From assembly GCA_038239345.1 (NCBI GenBank), contig JBBSEX010000005.1:248001-312000 (forward strand): a stretch of DNA of 64,000 nucleotides, given 5' to 3'. A program made the position numbers and the translations under genes. Of the stretch, positions 53,901-61,503 are shown piece by piece (the first letter of the stretch is position 1; every line of letters starts with the position of its first letter). The notes under the pieces are model-generated. The model was not told the DNA's origin. It did not search any database and was given only the letters and a program-made list of their open reading frames with translations. This stretch comes from JBBSEX01 sp038239345. Lineage in GTDB: Bacteria > Acidobacteriota > Terriglobia > Bryobacterales > Bryobacteraceae.

Positions 53901-54428
53901 GTGGGCAACTTTATCGGCGTTTACGACGACAACCTCGACAAGCTGAAAAGCGTTATCGGATCAGGCAAATCCGCGCTTGTCGATGAGATCCTGCATGACC
54001 AGGAAAGCAATGAAGAGGAGATAGGGGCCCTGCGAAAGTTGATTCACGGATACTACGCGCCGGGCGAACAAACCGACGGCGCGCATTTCATCCGGGCCTT
54101 TGAGGCCATCTGCCGGAAGTACGCAAAATTTCAGACTACGGTGGAAATCTATGTCGACGAGGAACTCTTCCCCGAAATATTTCAATTCGTATGGAAGGGC
54201 GATGGCGATCCCTTTGGGCTTCCTCTGTCGGAATATGGAGCGCCGGCTTGCGGGCACTGGGAAACTAAAGAAGTGCCCGAACTGATCAAGAAGTTTCGCG
54301 GGCTGAACTTCGACGACCTGGAAGATAAAACCGGCAGTAACTATGAGGACGCCATCGGACATATACTAACCGTGCTGGAGAAGGCGAAGGAGGCAAACGA
54401 GGGTGTCTTCGTTTTCTACGGCGAATAA
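53901..54428 (+). CDS. Hypothetical protein, 175 aa
   Basis: Starts with GTG (MGNFIGVYDDNLDKLKSVIG). It is acidic and soluble with no signal peptide; helical stretches carry many Glu and Asp (DQESNEEEIGALRKLI) and it ends in EGVFVFYGE. Family not recognised with confidence; the start loosely resembles DUF7691-type proteins. It lies 52 bases before the small membrane gene that precedes pspA and could belong to the same transcript, but it could also be independent. Confidence 0.6.
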   Translation: MGNFIGVYDDNLDKLKSVIGSGKSALVDEILHDQESNEEEIGALRKLIHGYYAPGEQTDGAHFIRAFEAICRKYAKFQTTVEIYVDEELFPEIFQFVWKGDGDPFGLPLSEYGAPACGHWETKEVPELIKKFRGLNFDDLEDKTGSNYEDAIGHILTVLEKAKEANEGVFVFYGE

Positions 54429-54480
54429 GCGTGGGTGAACAAGCGGCGGCGATCTTGCGTTCTTTTAGTTAGGGATATTC

Positions 54481-54579
54481 ATGGCCGATGGACCAAGACT
54501 TACGTCACTGGGTAAATTTTGTCTTGTGCTGTTCGTGGCGGGTTGCTTCTACCTTGCCTATCGAATGTTGGAAAAGTAG
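54481..54579 (+). CDS. Tiny single-pass membrane protein, 32 aa
   Basis: ATG at 54481 to TAG at 54579, preceded by TTAGGGATATTC, which gives a weak ribosome site (AGGG). The peptide has a polar N-terminus (MADGPRLTSLGK) and one hydrophobic helix (FCLVLFVAGCFYLAYRM). It lies 79 bases before the PspA gene. Small membrane peptides are known partners of PspA in other bacteria (PspB, PspD), so this may be a membrane tether or sensor. Supported by reading frame and context only. Confidence 0.4.
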   Translation: MADGPRLTSLGKFCLVLFVAGCFYLAYRMLEK

Positions 54580-54658
54580 CGGTATAGGCCATCCCAGTGG
54601 GCTTGGAATACAATAAAACTTGCAGGTAGGTTATCTTGCCATAGGGAGCAAAACAGTC

Positions 54659-55420
54659 ATGTTCAAGCGGTTGTCGAATCTGATACGGGGATTTTTAGGG
54701 CTTTTTGTCTCCGGCCTCGAGCGGCAGAACCCGGAAGCACTGCTGGAAGTGGAGACCGAGAATCTGCGCAAGCAGGTGTCGCAATATAACCAGGGCTTGG
54801 CATCCCACGCCGGACTTTGCGAGCGGCTGATGACGCAAGTGAAGAAGCAGGAAATTGAGCAACGCGATTTGCGCGCGAAGACCAGCGCGAATTTGAAAGC
54901 CGGCAATCGCGACCTTGCCGCGCAATACGCGGTCCGCTTACAGACGGTGGAACGGGAACTGGAAGAGAATCGAACTCAGCTTGGAGCGGCCGAGAATACC
55001 TACAAGGAATTGGTGAAGGCGCGCGACATTTCGGTGGCGACGGCGCGCCAGAAGATCGAGTCCTTACGCAGCAGCATTAGCGATCTGAAGATGAAGAAGG
55101 CGATGGCCGAGTTGACTGAGATGGCTTCCGGCATGGTGTCGAATATTGGCGGTTCCGGCGACACACTGGACCGTTTATCGCAGATGGTGGAGTCGGAACG
55201 GGAGAAGGCGTCGGGCCGTATGCGTGTGGCCAAGGATAGCCTGGATACCACCGGCGTCCACATGAAGGAGGCCGAGCAGAGCGCCCTGGCCGAGCAGGCT
55301 CTGGCCGATTTCGCGGCCAAGGAAGGCATCGCGCTGGATCCGTCGCCATCCATCACGCCGGTGGTAACGGAGACGCCCGTGAAATCCATGGGACCAGCCG
55401 CGGCCCGCGAGCAGGCTTAA
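54659..55420 (+). CDS. pspA: PspA/IM30 (ESCRT-III superfamily) protein
   Basis: 253 residues from the ATG at 54659 with AGGGAG before it; the frame is open to 54620 but lacks a ribosome site there. The N-terminal amphipathic helix (MFKRLSNLIRGFLGLFVSGL) inserts in membranes in this family. A long helical hairpin follows (QNPEALLEVETENLRKQVSQ, NLKAGNRDLAAQYAVRLQTV), then KMKKAMAELTEMASG-like helices and a Pro-rich tail. PspA polymers stabilise or remodel stressed inner membranes. It is followed after 24 bases by a membrane protein gene and then a AAA+ ATPase gene. Confidence 0.88.
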   Translation: MFKRLSNLIRGFLGLFVSGLERQNPEALLEVETENLRKQVSQYNQGLASHAGLCERLMTQVKKQEIEQRDLRAKTSANLKAGNRDLAAQYAVRLQTVERELEENRTQLGAAENTYKELVKARDISVATARQKIESLRSSISDLKMKKAMAELTEMASGMVSNIGGSGDTLDRLSQMVESEREKASGRMRVAKDSLDTTGVHMKEAEQSALAEQALADFAAKEGIALDPSPSITPVVTETPVKSMGPAAAREQA

Positions 55421-55444
55421 GAAACGGCGCCGGGCGGCCCCATC

Positions 55445-56281
55445 ATGCTCCGATATTTCAATGCCGCGTTTTGGCTGGGAGTGGACGTACCAGTGCTTGG
55501 CCGCGTGCCTCTCAACTTCATCGCCGTTCTTGGTGCTGGAGTTCTTGGCTACTATCAGCATGCGTTCTGGTTTCTGGGGCTAGGCGTTGAAACGGCCTAT
55601 CTGTTTTCACTAGCGTTCAGCACTCGCTTTCAGCATGTCGTGGATTCCCGTAGTGTCGTCTTTTCGCAGAAGGAAGCGGACCAGAAACGCGAAGCCATTG
55701 TGCATCAATTGCCCGTCGATTCCCGGCTTCATCTGGCGACGCTGAGCAGAAAGGCCGAGCAAATCGACGCGATTTACAAAGTCCAGGATCCCGATGAGTT
55801 CACCTTGGGGAGTAACCGTGAGGCCGTCCAACAAATGGTTTGGACTTACGTAAAACTTCTGGTGGCGCGGCACACTCTGGCTAGCGCAGGCGCGACGGAA
55901 CCGGGACAAGTCATCATGCAGCGGATCGCCGCGATAGAAGTGGAGCTGCAACCGATGCCGGAATCCGATCCGATGCGGGCTCCAAAAGTTGCCACCCTTG
56001 ACGGACTCAAGGATCGCCTGGCGAAATTGCGGCAAAAAGAAAAGGCCATCGCCGACGTGGATGGCGACCTTCTTCGCGTCGAGAGCCAAGTGGACGCGAT
56101 ACTGGACGATGCCACCAAGTCCGGTGGATCGGGGTTGATCCCGAAAGAAGTGAGTCTGGTAAGCCAGCTTTCGCCGGGGACTTTTGGTGAATCCGAACTT
56201 GCGGTGGCCGATCTGGAACAGTCGTTTGCAAAAGGTCAAGACAAGCCTGCAGGCAAACCGCCTTTGAGTCAGTTGCAATGA
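55445..56281 (+). CDS. Two-helix membrane protein with helical cytosolic domain, PspA-linked
   Basis: 278 residues. Two hydrophobic segments near residues 22-38 and 40-58 (LNFIAVLGAGVLGYY, then WFLGLGVETAYLFSLAF) form an N-terminal hairpin. The remaining 215 residues are soluble and rich in helix-forming and charged residues (LKDRLAKLRQKEKAIADVDG) with likely coiled coils. No enzyme motif. It lies between pspA and the AAA+ gene, overlapping the latter by ATGA (56278-56281). It probably anchors the polymer or the ATPase at the membrane. Confidence 0.75.
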   Translation: MLRYFNAAFWLGVDVPVLGRVPLNFIAVLGAGVLGYYQHAFWFLGLGVETAYLFSLAFSTRFQHVVDSRSVVFSQKEADQKREAIVHQLPVDSRLHLATLSRKAEQIDAIYKVQDPDEFTLGSNREAVQQMVWTYVKLLVARHTLASAGATEPGQVIMQRIAAIEVELQPMPESDPMRAPKVATLDGLKDRLAKLRQKEKAIADVDGDLLRVESQVDAILDDATKSGGSGLIPKEVSLVSQLSPGTFGESELAVADLEQSFAKGQDKPAGKPPLSQLQ

Positions 56282-57954
56282 CGCCGGCGGCGGGCGCTAA
56301 GGTTGCGCCGATCCCGGAATGGGCGCGCGACATGGCGGATTTATACGAGAGTAACGCCGCCAGCCAATTCATCGTTTATGGAAATATCAACGACCGGATG
56401 GTGGTTCCCGGCCCCAATTCCTCGCGCCTTGGTACGTTGACCGATTTCTTGATCGAAGTGATGATGCCGCGCTTCGATGTTGTCTTGAGCTACGATCTGG
56501 GAAACGGAATCCGCGTGGAAAAAGGCGGTGCTATTTTCGCGACCTGGCCGTTCGCGAAAAACAATCCGGATTTGCCTAAGACCCCCCGCGCGGCGGTGGA
56601 AGTGCTTACGCATTACTTCCGTTATTGCGCGAATCTCAGCCGCTTGAATCATGACACGATGCAGGTGGGCTGCTTCATCAAGGGTGCCGATCTATTCGCC
56701 CCAGCCGGTGCCGGAAGCACGGACTACGACCTGGGCGCATTGATCACGCTGGTTCGCGACTGGGCAAACGATAGCCTGCTAACCGGCCATGCCCTGGCGA
56801 CGTTTCTGATTACGGAAAACCTGAATGATCTGCATCCCCTGATCGCCAATAATTCGCGCGCAGCCCGGGTGAAGATATCGCTGCCAACACCGGAAGAAAT
56901 GTTGGCGGCTTATGAACTGATCGGGCCCAAATATCCGATCGCGCTTAGCGAATACGCCGATAATCTGAACGGGATCGCCCATCAACTCTCCGGTGCCACC
57001 CTGGGCGCCGTGGAGAGCATGTTCAAGTCGAAGGAACATGCGAAGCAGAAGATCACCGGCACGGACCTGATCAAGCTGAAAAAAGAGCTGGTGGAGAAAG
57101 ATTGCAACGGGCTGATCGAGTTCATGGAAGCCAAGCGCACCCTGGACGACCTTTACGGCCAGGAAAAAGTGAAGGCCTGGCTGCGGCAGGATATCGCGCT
57201 GTGGAAGAACAATGACACGGCGGCGCTTCCCAAGGGCTACCTGATTTGCGGGCCTGTCGGCACTGGCAAGTCGTATATGGTGGAGTGCCTTGCTGGAGAA
57301 GCGGGCGTACCGGTCGTGAAGATGAAAAACTTTCGCGATAAGTGGGTGGGGAGCACCGAAGGCAATCTTGAAAAGATCTTTCGCCTGCTACAAGCCCTGG
57401 GCCGGGCCTATGTTTTCGTCGACGAAGCGGACCAGTCGCTTGGACGGCGGGAAGGCTCGGCCAATGATTCCGGCATCGGGGGACGCATCTATTCGATGAT
57501 CGCCGAGGAGATGGGCAGCAGTTCGAATCGCGGCAAGCTGATTTGGGTGCTGGCTTCGAGCCGGCCGGATTTGATAGAAGTCGATCTGAAACGTCCCGGC
57601 AGGATCGACGTCAAGATTCCCCTTTTTCCGACGACGACCGCGGCCGAGAGTCTGAACCTGATTCGCGCATTGTGTAAATCGCGGGGAATCGAGCTGCCGC
57701 AGGAGGGGTTGGGCGAATCCGAATCGCGCATTCCCTTACTGCTGACTCCGGGAGCCGCGGAAGCGCTAGCCGTGAAAATCTATCGATTGGTTCGGACTAC
57801 CGGGCAGCAACCCGTCGAAGCGTTTCGAGCCTGTTTGGTGGATTATCGCCACCCCGTGGATCCGGAAGTAATGGCCTTTCAGATTCGCTTGGCCGTACAA
57901 GAAGCAAGCGATGTAGAGTTCGTGCCGACAGCGTTCCTGGAACCGAAGAAGTAG
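56278..57954 (+). CDS. AAA+ ATPase with degenerate first and intact second AAA module, PspA-linked
   Basis: 558 residues. The second module has Walker A GPVGTGKS at residues 325-332, Walker B YVFVDEAD ending at about 385, and a classical second region of homology (SSRPDLIEVDLKRPGRIDVK) with the arginine-finger RPGR, placing it with classic AAA proteins such as Vps4 and FtsH. The first 300 residues lack a Walker A but retain an AAA-like ending (ATFLITENLNDLHPLIANNS), so they look like a degenerate AAA domain as in Ycf46-type proteins. It probably disassembles or remodels the PspA polymer. Confidence 0.88.
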   Translation: MTPAAGAKVAPIPEWARDMADLYESNAASQFIVYGNINDRMVVPGPNSSRLGTLTDFLIEVMMPRFDVVLSYDLGNGIRVEKGGAIFATWPFAKNNPDLPKTPRAAVEVLTHYFRYCANLSRLNHDTMQVGCFIKGADLFAPAGAGSTDYDLGALITLVRDWANDSLLTGHALATFLITENLNDLHPLIANNSRAARVKISLPTPEEMLAAYELIGPKYPIALSEYADNLNGIAHQLSGATLGAVESMFKSKEHAKQKITGTDLIKLKKELVEKDCNGLIEFMEAKRTLDDLYGQEKVKAWLRQDIALWKNNDTAALPKGYLICGPVGTGKSYMVECLAGEAGVPVVKMKNFRDKWVGSTEGNLEKIFRLLQALGRAYVFVDEADQSLGRREGSANDSGIGGRIYSMIAEEMGSSSNRGKLIWVLASSRPDLIEVDLKRPGRIDVKIPLFPTTTAAESLNLIRALCKSRGIELPQEGLGESESRIPLLLTPGAAEALAVKIYRLVRTTGQQPVEAFRACLVDYRHPVDPEVMAFQIRLAVQEASDVEFVPTAFLEPKK

Positions 57955-57987
57955 TTCTTCTCACCGCGAATAACGGATTCGTGATCT

Positions 57988-58263
57988 TCAGAGCTTCTGC
58001 AACTCGCGCAAGTAAGCTTCCCATACATCGCGTTTCAGCTGCAGGGTCATGAACTTTCCATCCCGGCTGGCCTCGATCAATCCCGCGGTTTCCAATTCTT
58101 TCAAATGATGGGATAGCGTCGCGGCGGTGATGGGAAGGCACTCGCGGAGAGCTAGGCAAGCCATCGAAGATTTTCCCGCAATGCGCCGGAAAATATCGAA
58201 CCGGCGCGGATCAGACAAGGCACGAGCGATCAATTGCATCTCATGCTCTGTCAGCTGTACCAA
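57988..58263 (-). CDS. ArsR-family transcriptional regulator
   Basis: 91 residues from a TTG start at 58263, four bases after the VWFA stop; an ATG at 58239 would give 83 residues. The winged helix-turn-helix has LIARALSDPRRFDIFRRIAG and LPITAATLSHHLKELETAGL, ending with wing residues GLIEASRDGKFMTLQLK. No CxC metal site is visible apart from two Cys (MACLALREC). It is the end of the moeA-moaC-moaB-VWFA strand run, convergent with the AAA+ gene. Confidence 0.9.
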   Translation of the reverse strand: MVQLTEHEMQLIARALSDPRRFDIFRRIAGKSSMACLALRECLPITAATLSHHLKELETAGLIEASRDGKFMTLQLKRDVWEAYLRELQKL

Positions 58264-58267
58264 GCGA

Positions 58268-59359
58268 TTACTTCGTGCCCGCGATCCAGTAACCGGGCCG
58301 CGTGCGGATGATCAGCTCAGGACGATTCACAACGACGCGAATGTCGTGGAAGCCGCCCTGCTCAATGTTGGTCGGCGCGTAAGTCAACAAATATTGGCTA
58401 TGCAACTCGCGCCCTAAGTCGGAGACAGCTTGTTCCAAAGCACGCTGACTGGCGAAGGCATACTCACGGCCACCGCTGAACCGGGTATACACCTGTGCGG
58501 GATTGTCGACGAATACTCCTTTCACGGAGCGGAAGATTTCAACGAAGGCTGGAATCCAATTTCCCACGTTATTTTGCGCCTGGGTCGTGGGCGTGGCTTG
58601 CACTCCCGCCGGCAGATGCTGCGCCTCCGGTGGAATGGCGCTGGGCCTCGGCGGCTGCGGCTTCGACGTGAGGGTAGCCATCAAGTGACCTACATCGATT
58701 GAGTAAATCACGGCGTTGGCAAATTGTACTTCGGTGGCGACCTCGCGGAGCCGGGCCTCGCTACCGGAATCACGGGCCTCGCCGATGATCAACAATACCT
58801 TTCGCCGTTCCGGGCCACGCGTCTTCAGCATCCGCAACCCCGCGCTAACGGCGTCGTTCATGGCATTCGACGAACTCCCGGGCTTTAATTTCTTCATCGC
58901 TTCGGAGATCTTATTCGGCTCGGACGTGAAGGACTGCAGCGTCTGAATACGGTGGTCGTACTTAATTACCGCGGCCTCGCCCTGCTCCCCCAGAACCAAA
59001 TCGTCGAGGACAGAGCCCAGCCGTTGGATCTTGGGAATAAGACCTTCCATGTTGGCGCTCCCCTGTACGGCGATCACAAGCGAGATGGGGTGAAACGCGA
59101 TATCCTGCGTAATCCGCTGCGGATTATCGTTGTCGAACAACTGAAAATCGTTCGCTCGAAGGCCATTGATCAAGTTCCCACTCTTGTCGGTGACGGTGAC
59201 CGGAGCAACGACGAAGGTGAATTTTTCGACGATCAACGGCTTCTCCGACGACGGCGGCGGAGTGTCTTGCGGTTGTCCAACTGGTTGTCCAAAAACAGGA
59301 AGGAGCAATGCGAACGCAATTATTGAAAGTCTCATTTTATGATGTAGACGCAACCTCAT
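58268..59359 (-). CDS. Exported VWFA-related protein (acidobacterial TIGR03436 type)
   Basis: About 363 residues. The start at 59359 overlaps the moaB stop (ATGA); an ATG at 59335 (MRLSIIAFALLLPVFG) is equally possible. A signal peptide is followed by a short beta region (DKSGNLINGLRANDFQLFDN) and a VWFA domain from HPISLVIAVQGSANMEGL to LLTYAPTNIEQGG. The MIDAS is altered: VQGSANM stands where DxSxS is usual. This family is frequent in Acidobacteria and of unknown function. Confidence 0.85.
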   Translation of the reverse strand: MRLRLHHKMRLSIIAFALLLPVFGQPVGQPQDTPPPSSEKPLIVEKFTFVVAPVTVTDKSGNLINGLRANDFQLFDNDNPQRITQDIAFHPISLVIAVQGSANMEGLIPKIQRLGSVLDDLVLGEQGEAAVIKYDHRIQTLQSFTSEPNKISEAMKKLKPGSSSNAMNDAVSAGLRMLKTRGPERRKVLLIIGEARDSGSEARLREVATEVQFANAVIYSIDVGHLMATLTSKPQPPRPSAIPPEAQHLPAGVQATPTTQAQNNVGNWIPAFVEIFRSVKGVFVDNPAQVYTRFSGGREYAFASQRALEQAVSDLGRELHSQYLLTYAPTNIEQGGFHDIRVVVNRPELIIRTRPGYWIAGTK

Positions 59360-59844
59360 TTTACACCGTGCCCGGTTTTCCCTTGCAAAAGATCCACCAT
59401 ATGCGGGATCAGGCTTTGGACCGTCACCAGACTTTCTATCGCGCCCTTGGGTGAGCCCGGCAGGTTCACGATCAGCGTCGTACCCAGTGTTCCCGCGGTC
59501 GCTCGCGACAAAACGGAGAATTCGGTCGACTGCCGTCCTTCCGACCGCATCAACTCGCCCAGGCCTGGAATTTCCCGTTCGATGACCGACCGCGTGGCTT
59601 CCGGAGTGACGTCGCGCAGAGCCACGCCGGTGCCGCCGGTAGTCAGAATCAAATCGATATCGCCGCCGCCAGCTACGGAACGAAGCCAATCCGCAATCTG
59701 GCTTTGCTCATCGGGCACAACATGAGTCACAGCGATCTTCCAACCGCGTTGCCGGGCATGGTCGGCCAGCATCGGTCCTGAGACATCGTCGCGAGTTCCC
59801 GCCACGCTTGAATCGCTTACCGTCAGAATCGCCGTTCGAATCAT
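59356..59844 (-). CDS. moaB: Molybdopterin adenylyltransferase-type protein (MoaB/MogA)
   Basis: 162 residues with ILTVSDSSVAGTRDDVSGPM, LILTTGGTGVALRDVTPEAT and INLPGSPKGAIESL-like signature VNLPGSPKGAIESL. It adenylates molybdopterin before metal insertion. Overlaps by 4 bases with moaC upstream and with the VWFA gene downstream. Confidence 0.93.
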   Translation of the reverse strand: MIRTAILTVSDSSVAGTRDDVSGPMLADHARQRGWKIAVTHVVPDEQSQIADWLRSVAGGGDIDLILTTGGTGVALRDVTPEATRSVIEREIPGLGELMRSEGRQSTEFSVLSRATAGTLGTTLIVNLPGSPKGAIESLVTVQSLIPHMVDLLQGKTGHGVK

Positions 59845-60302
59845 CGCTTGTAGTCTCCACTCTTGCCGCCGGTCTTTTCCAGAAGATAGACGTCTTGGAT
59901 TTCGATCGATTTATCCAAGGCCTTCATCATGTCGTAGACAGTCAACCCCGCCACGGCCGCGACGGTCAGCGCTTCCATTTCGACTCCGGTCCGCCCGCTG
60001 GTGGACGCCGTCGACACGATGCGCACGCCTTGACGCTCCACCGTAAGCTCGACATCGACATGCGACAGGGGCAGCGGGTGACACAGCGGTATCAACTCCG
60101 CGGTCTTTTTAGCCGCCATGATTCCGGCAATCCGCGCAACCTCCAGCGGATTCCCCTTGGGATTTTCGGGCAGCTTTCGAAGCACCGCGGGACGGATCTT
60201 GACGAAGGCATGAGCCCGGGCGGTGCGCGTCGTTTCGGTCTTATCCGACACATCCACCATGCGCGCGCTGCCGGCATCGTCGTAATGAGAAAGTTTCTTC
60301 AA
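59841..60302 (-). CDS. moaC: Cyclic pyranopterin monophosphate synthase accessory protein
   Basis: 153 residues from a TTG at 60302 with AGGGG just upstream; this start gives the typical N-terminus KKLSHYDDAGSARMVDVSDK and avoids overlap with moeA (end 60310). Signature elements are ELIPLCHPLPLSHVDVEL and GRTGVEMEALTVAAVAGLTV, with DMMKALDKS near the end. It works with MoaA to form precursor Z in molybdenum cofactor synthesis; moaA is not in the window. It overlaps moaB by ATGA. Confidence 0.94.
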   Translation of the reverse strand: MKKLSHYDDAGSARMVDVSDKTETTRTARAHAFVKIRPAVLRKLPENPKGNPLEVARIAGIMAAKKTAELIPLCHPLPLSHVDVELTVERQGVRIVSTASTSGRTGVEMEALTVAAVAGLTVYDMMKALDKSIEIQDVYLLEKTGGKSGDYKR

Positions 60303-60309
60303 GCAACCC

Positions 60310-61503
60310 CTATTGCAACAGAACGCGAATCCAATCGTCCGCCTGCCAGCTTTCACGATTCTCTTCCGTCACCAGAAACGCGTTGGCCCGAACAAGGGCC
60401 GGAACGTCGCCCGACCCCGTCCAAGATACTGGAGTCACTGTCGCTCCGTCGGGACTTAAGAGGGCTGGAAGGAAACGCGTCAATCCGGACTTCTGACGAA
60501 AGGCAATTGTCAGCTTCGCGTGCAGCAACGGCAACCGTGTTTCCGTACACCCGCTCAAAAGCTCCACGGCGATGCGCCCGAACAGTTCGAAAGTCATCAT
60601 CGTAGATGCTGGATTTCCAGGCAGGCCGAAGAAGAAACGATCGCGCGCCCGCCCGAACACCAGCGGTTGTCCGGGCTGAATTCGCACGCGATCGAAGAAG
60701 AAGGACGCGCCCAGATCTTTGAGGACTGGCTCGACGATGTCATAGCGGCCCGCCGAAACGCCGCCCGACAAAAGGAGTAAGTCCGCCTCCAAGCCCCGTT
60801 CAATCAGGGTTCGGGACGATGCATACAGATCGCTCGCTACCGGTAAAATCTCCGGCACGCCGCCCGCGCGTGTCACCTGCGCCGCTAGCGAATAAGAGTT
60901 GGAGTTACGAACCTGGTGGGACAGTGGATTCTCTTCGATGGCGACGACTTCATCGCCTGTCGCCAGAATCGCCACACGCGGCCGGCGATACACCGGAACC
61001 AGCGGCATCCCCACTGTCGCCAGCATTCCAATCCCGGCAAAGCCGAGCCGCCGGCCTCGCGGAATGACGATCGAGCCTTGGCGGGCATCGGCGCCTTGGG
61101 AACTGATCGCATCGCCGGCTGTAGCGCTGATTTCGATTACGACAAAGTCGGAATCGCGGGTCGTCTTTTCCACCATCACGACGGCGTCCGCGCCCGCAGG
61201 AATCGGAGCGCCGGTCATAATCTCGACGGTCTCCCCCGCCCCCACCTGGCCGCCATATGTCTCGCCGGCCCGAACCTCGCCGATAATGCGCAAGCGCCCC
61301 GGCAGATCCGCCGCGCGAACCGCGAAGCCATCTCTCGCGGAACGTGCCGTGGCCGGATAATCGCGATCAGCAAAGACATCCCGGGCTAGCACTCGTCCTG
61401 CTGCTTCGAGTAAGCCGACCTCTTCGCTATCCAGTGCCGGCAACGCTTGCCCGACTTGTTCGGCGACTACTTTTCGGGCCTCTTCAAATCCAAGCGTCAT
61501 CAC
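60310..61503 (-). CDS. moeA: Molybdopterin molybdenumtransferase
   Basis: 397 residues. Landmarks are FADRDYPATARSARDGFAVR, EIMTGAPIPAGADAVVMVEK, DEVVAIEENPLSHQVRNSNS and FGLPGNPASTMMTFELF. It inserts molybdate into adenylated molybdopterin. It overlaps the upstream peptidase gene by 4 bases (61500-61503), and moaC starts 7 bases after its stop. Confidence 0.96.
   Translation of the reverse strand: MMTLGFEEARKVVAEQVGQALPALDSEEVGLLEAAGRVLARDVFADRDYPATARSARDGFAVRAADLPGRLRIIGEVRAGETYGGQVGAGETVEIMTGAPIPAGADAVVMVEKTTRDSDFVVIEISATAGDAISSQGADARQGSIVIPRGRRLGFAGIGMLATVGMPLVPVYRRPRVAILATGDEVVAIEENPLSHQVRNSNSYSLAAQVTRAGGVPEILPVASDLYASSRTLIERGLEADLLLLSGGVSAGRYDIVEPVLKDLGASFFFDRVRIQPGQPLVFGRARDRFFFGLPGNPASTMMTFELFGRIAVELLSGCTETRLPLLHAKLTIAFRQKSGLTRFLPALLSPDGATVTPVSWTGSGDVPALVRANAFLVTEENRESWQADDWIRVLLQ

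Noticed and set aside
53693..53986. 97-residue frame overlapping the 175-aa gene start
   Set aside because: It crosses the divergent promoter gap, has no recognisable fold, and conflicts with the better-supported frame starting at 53901.
54605..54625. Sigma54 (-24/-12) promoter before pspA
   Set aside because: GG and GC are 15 bases apart instead of 10, so the spacing rules it out.
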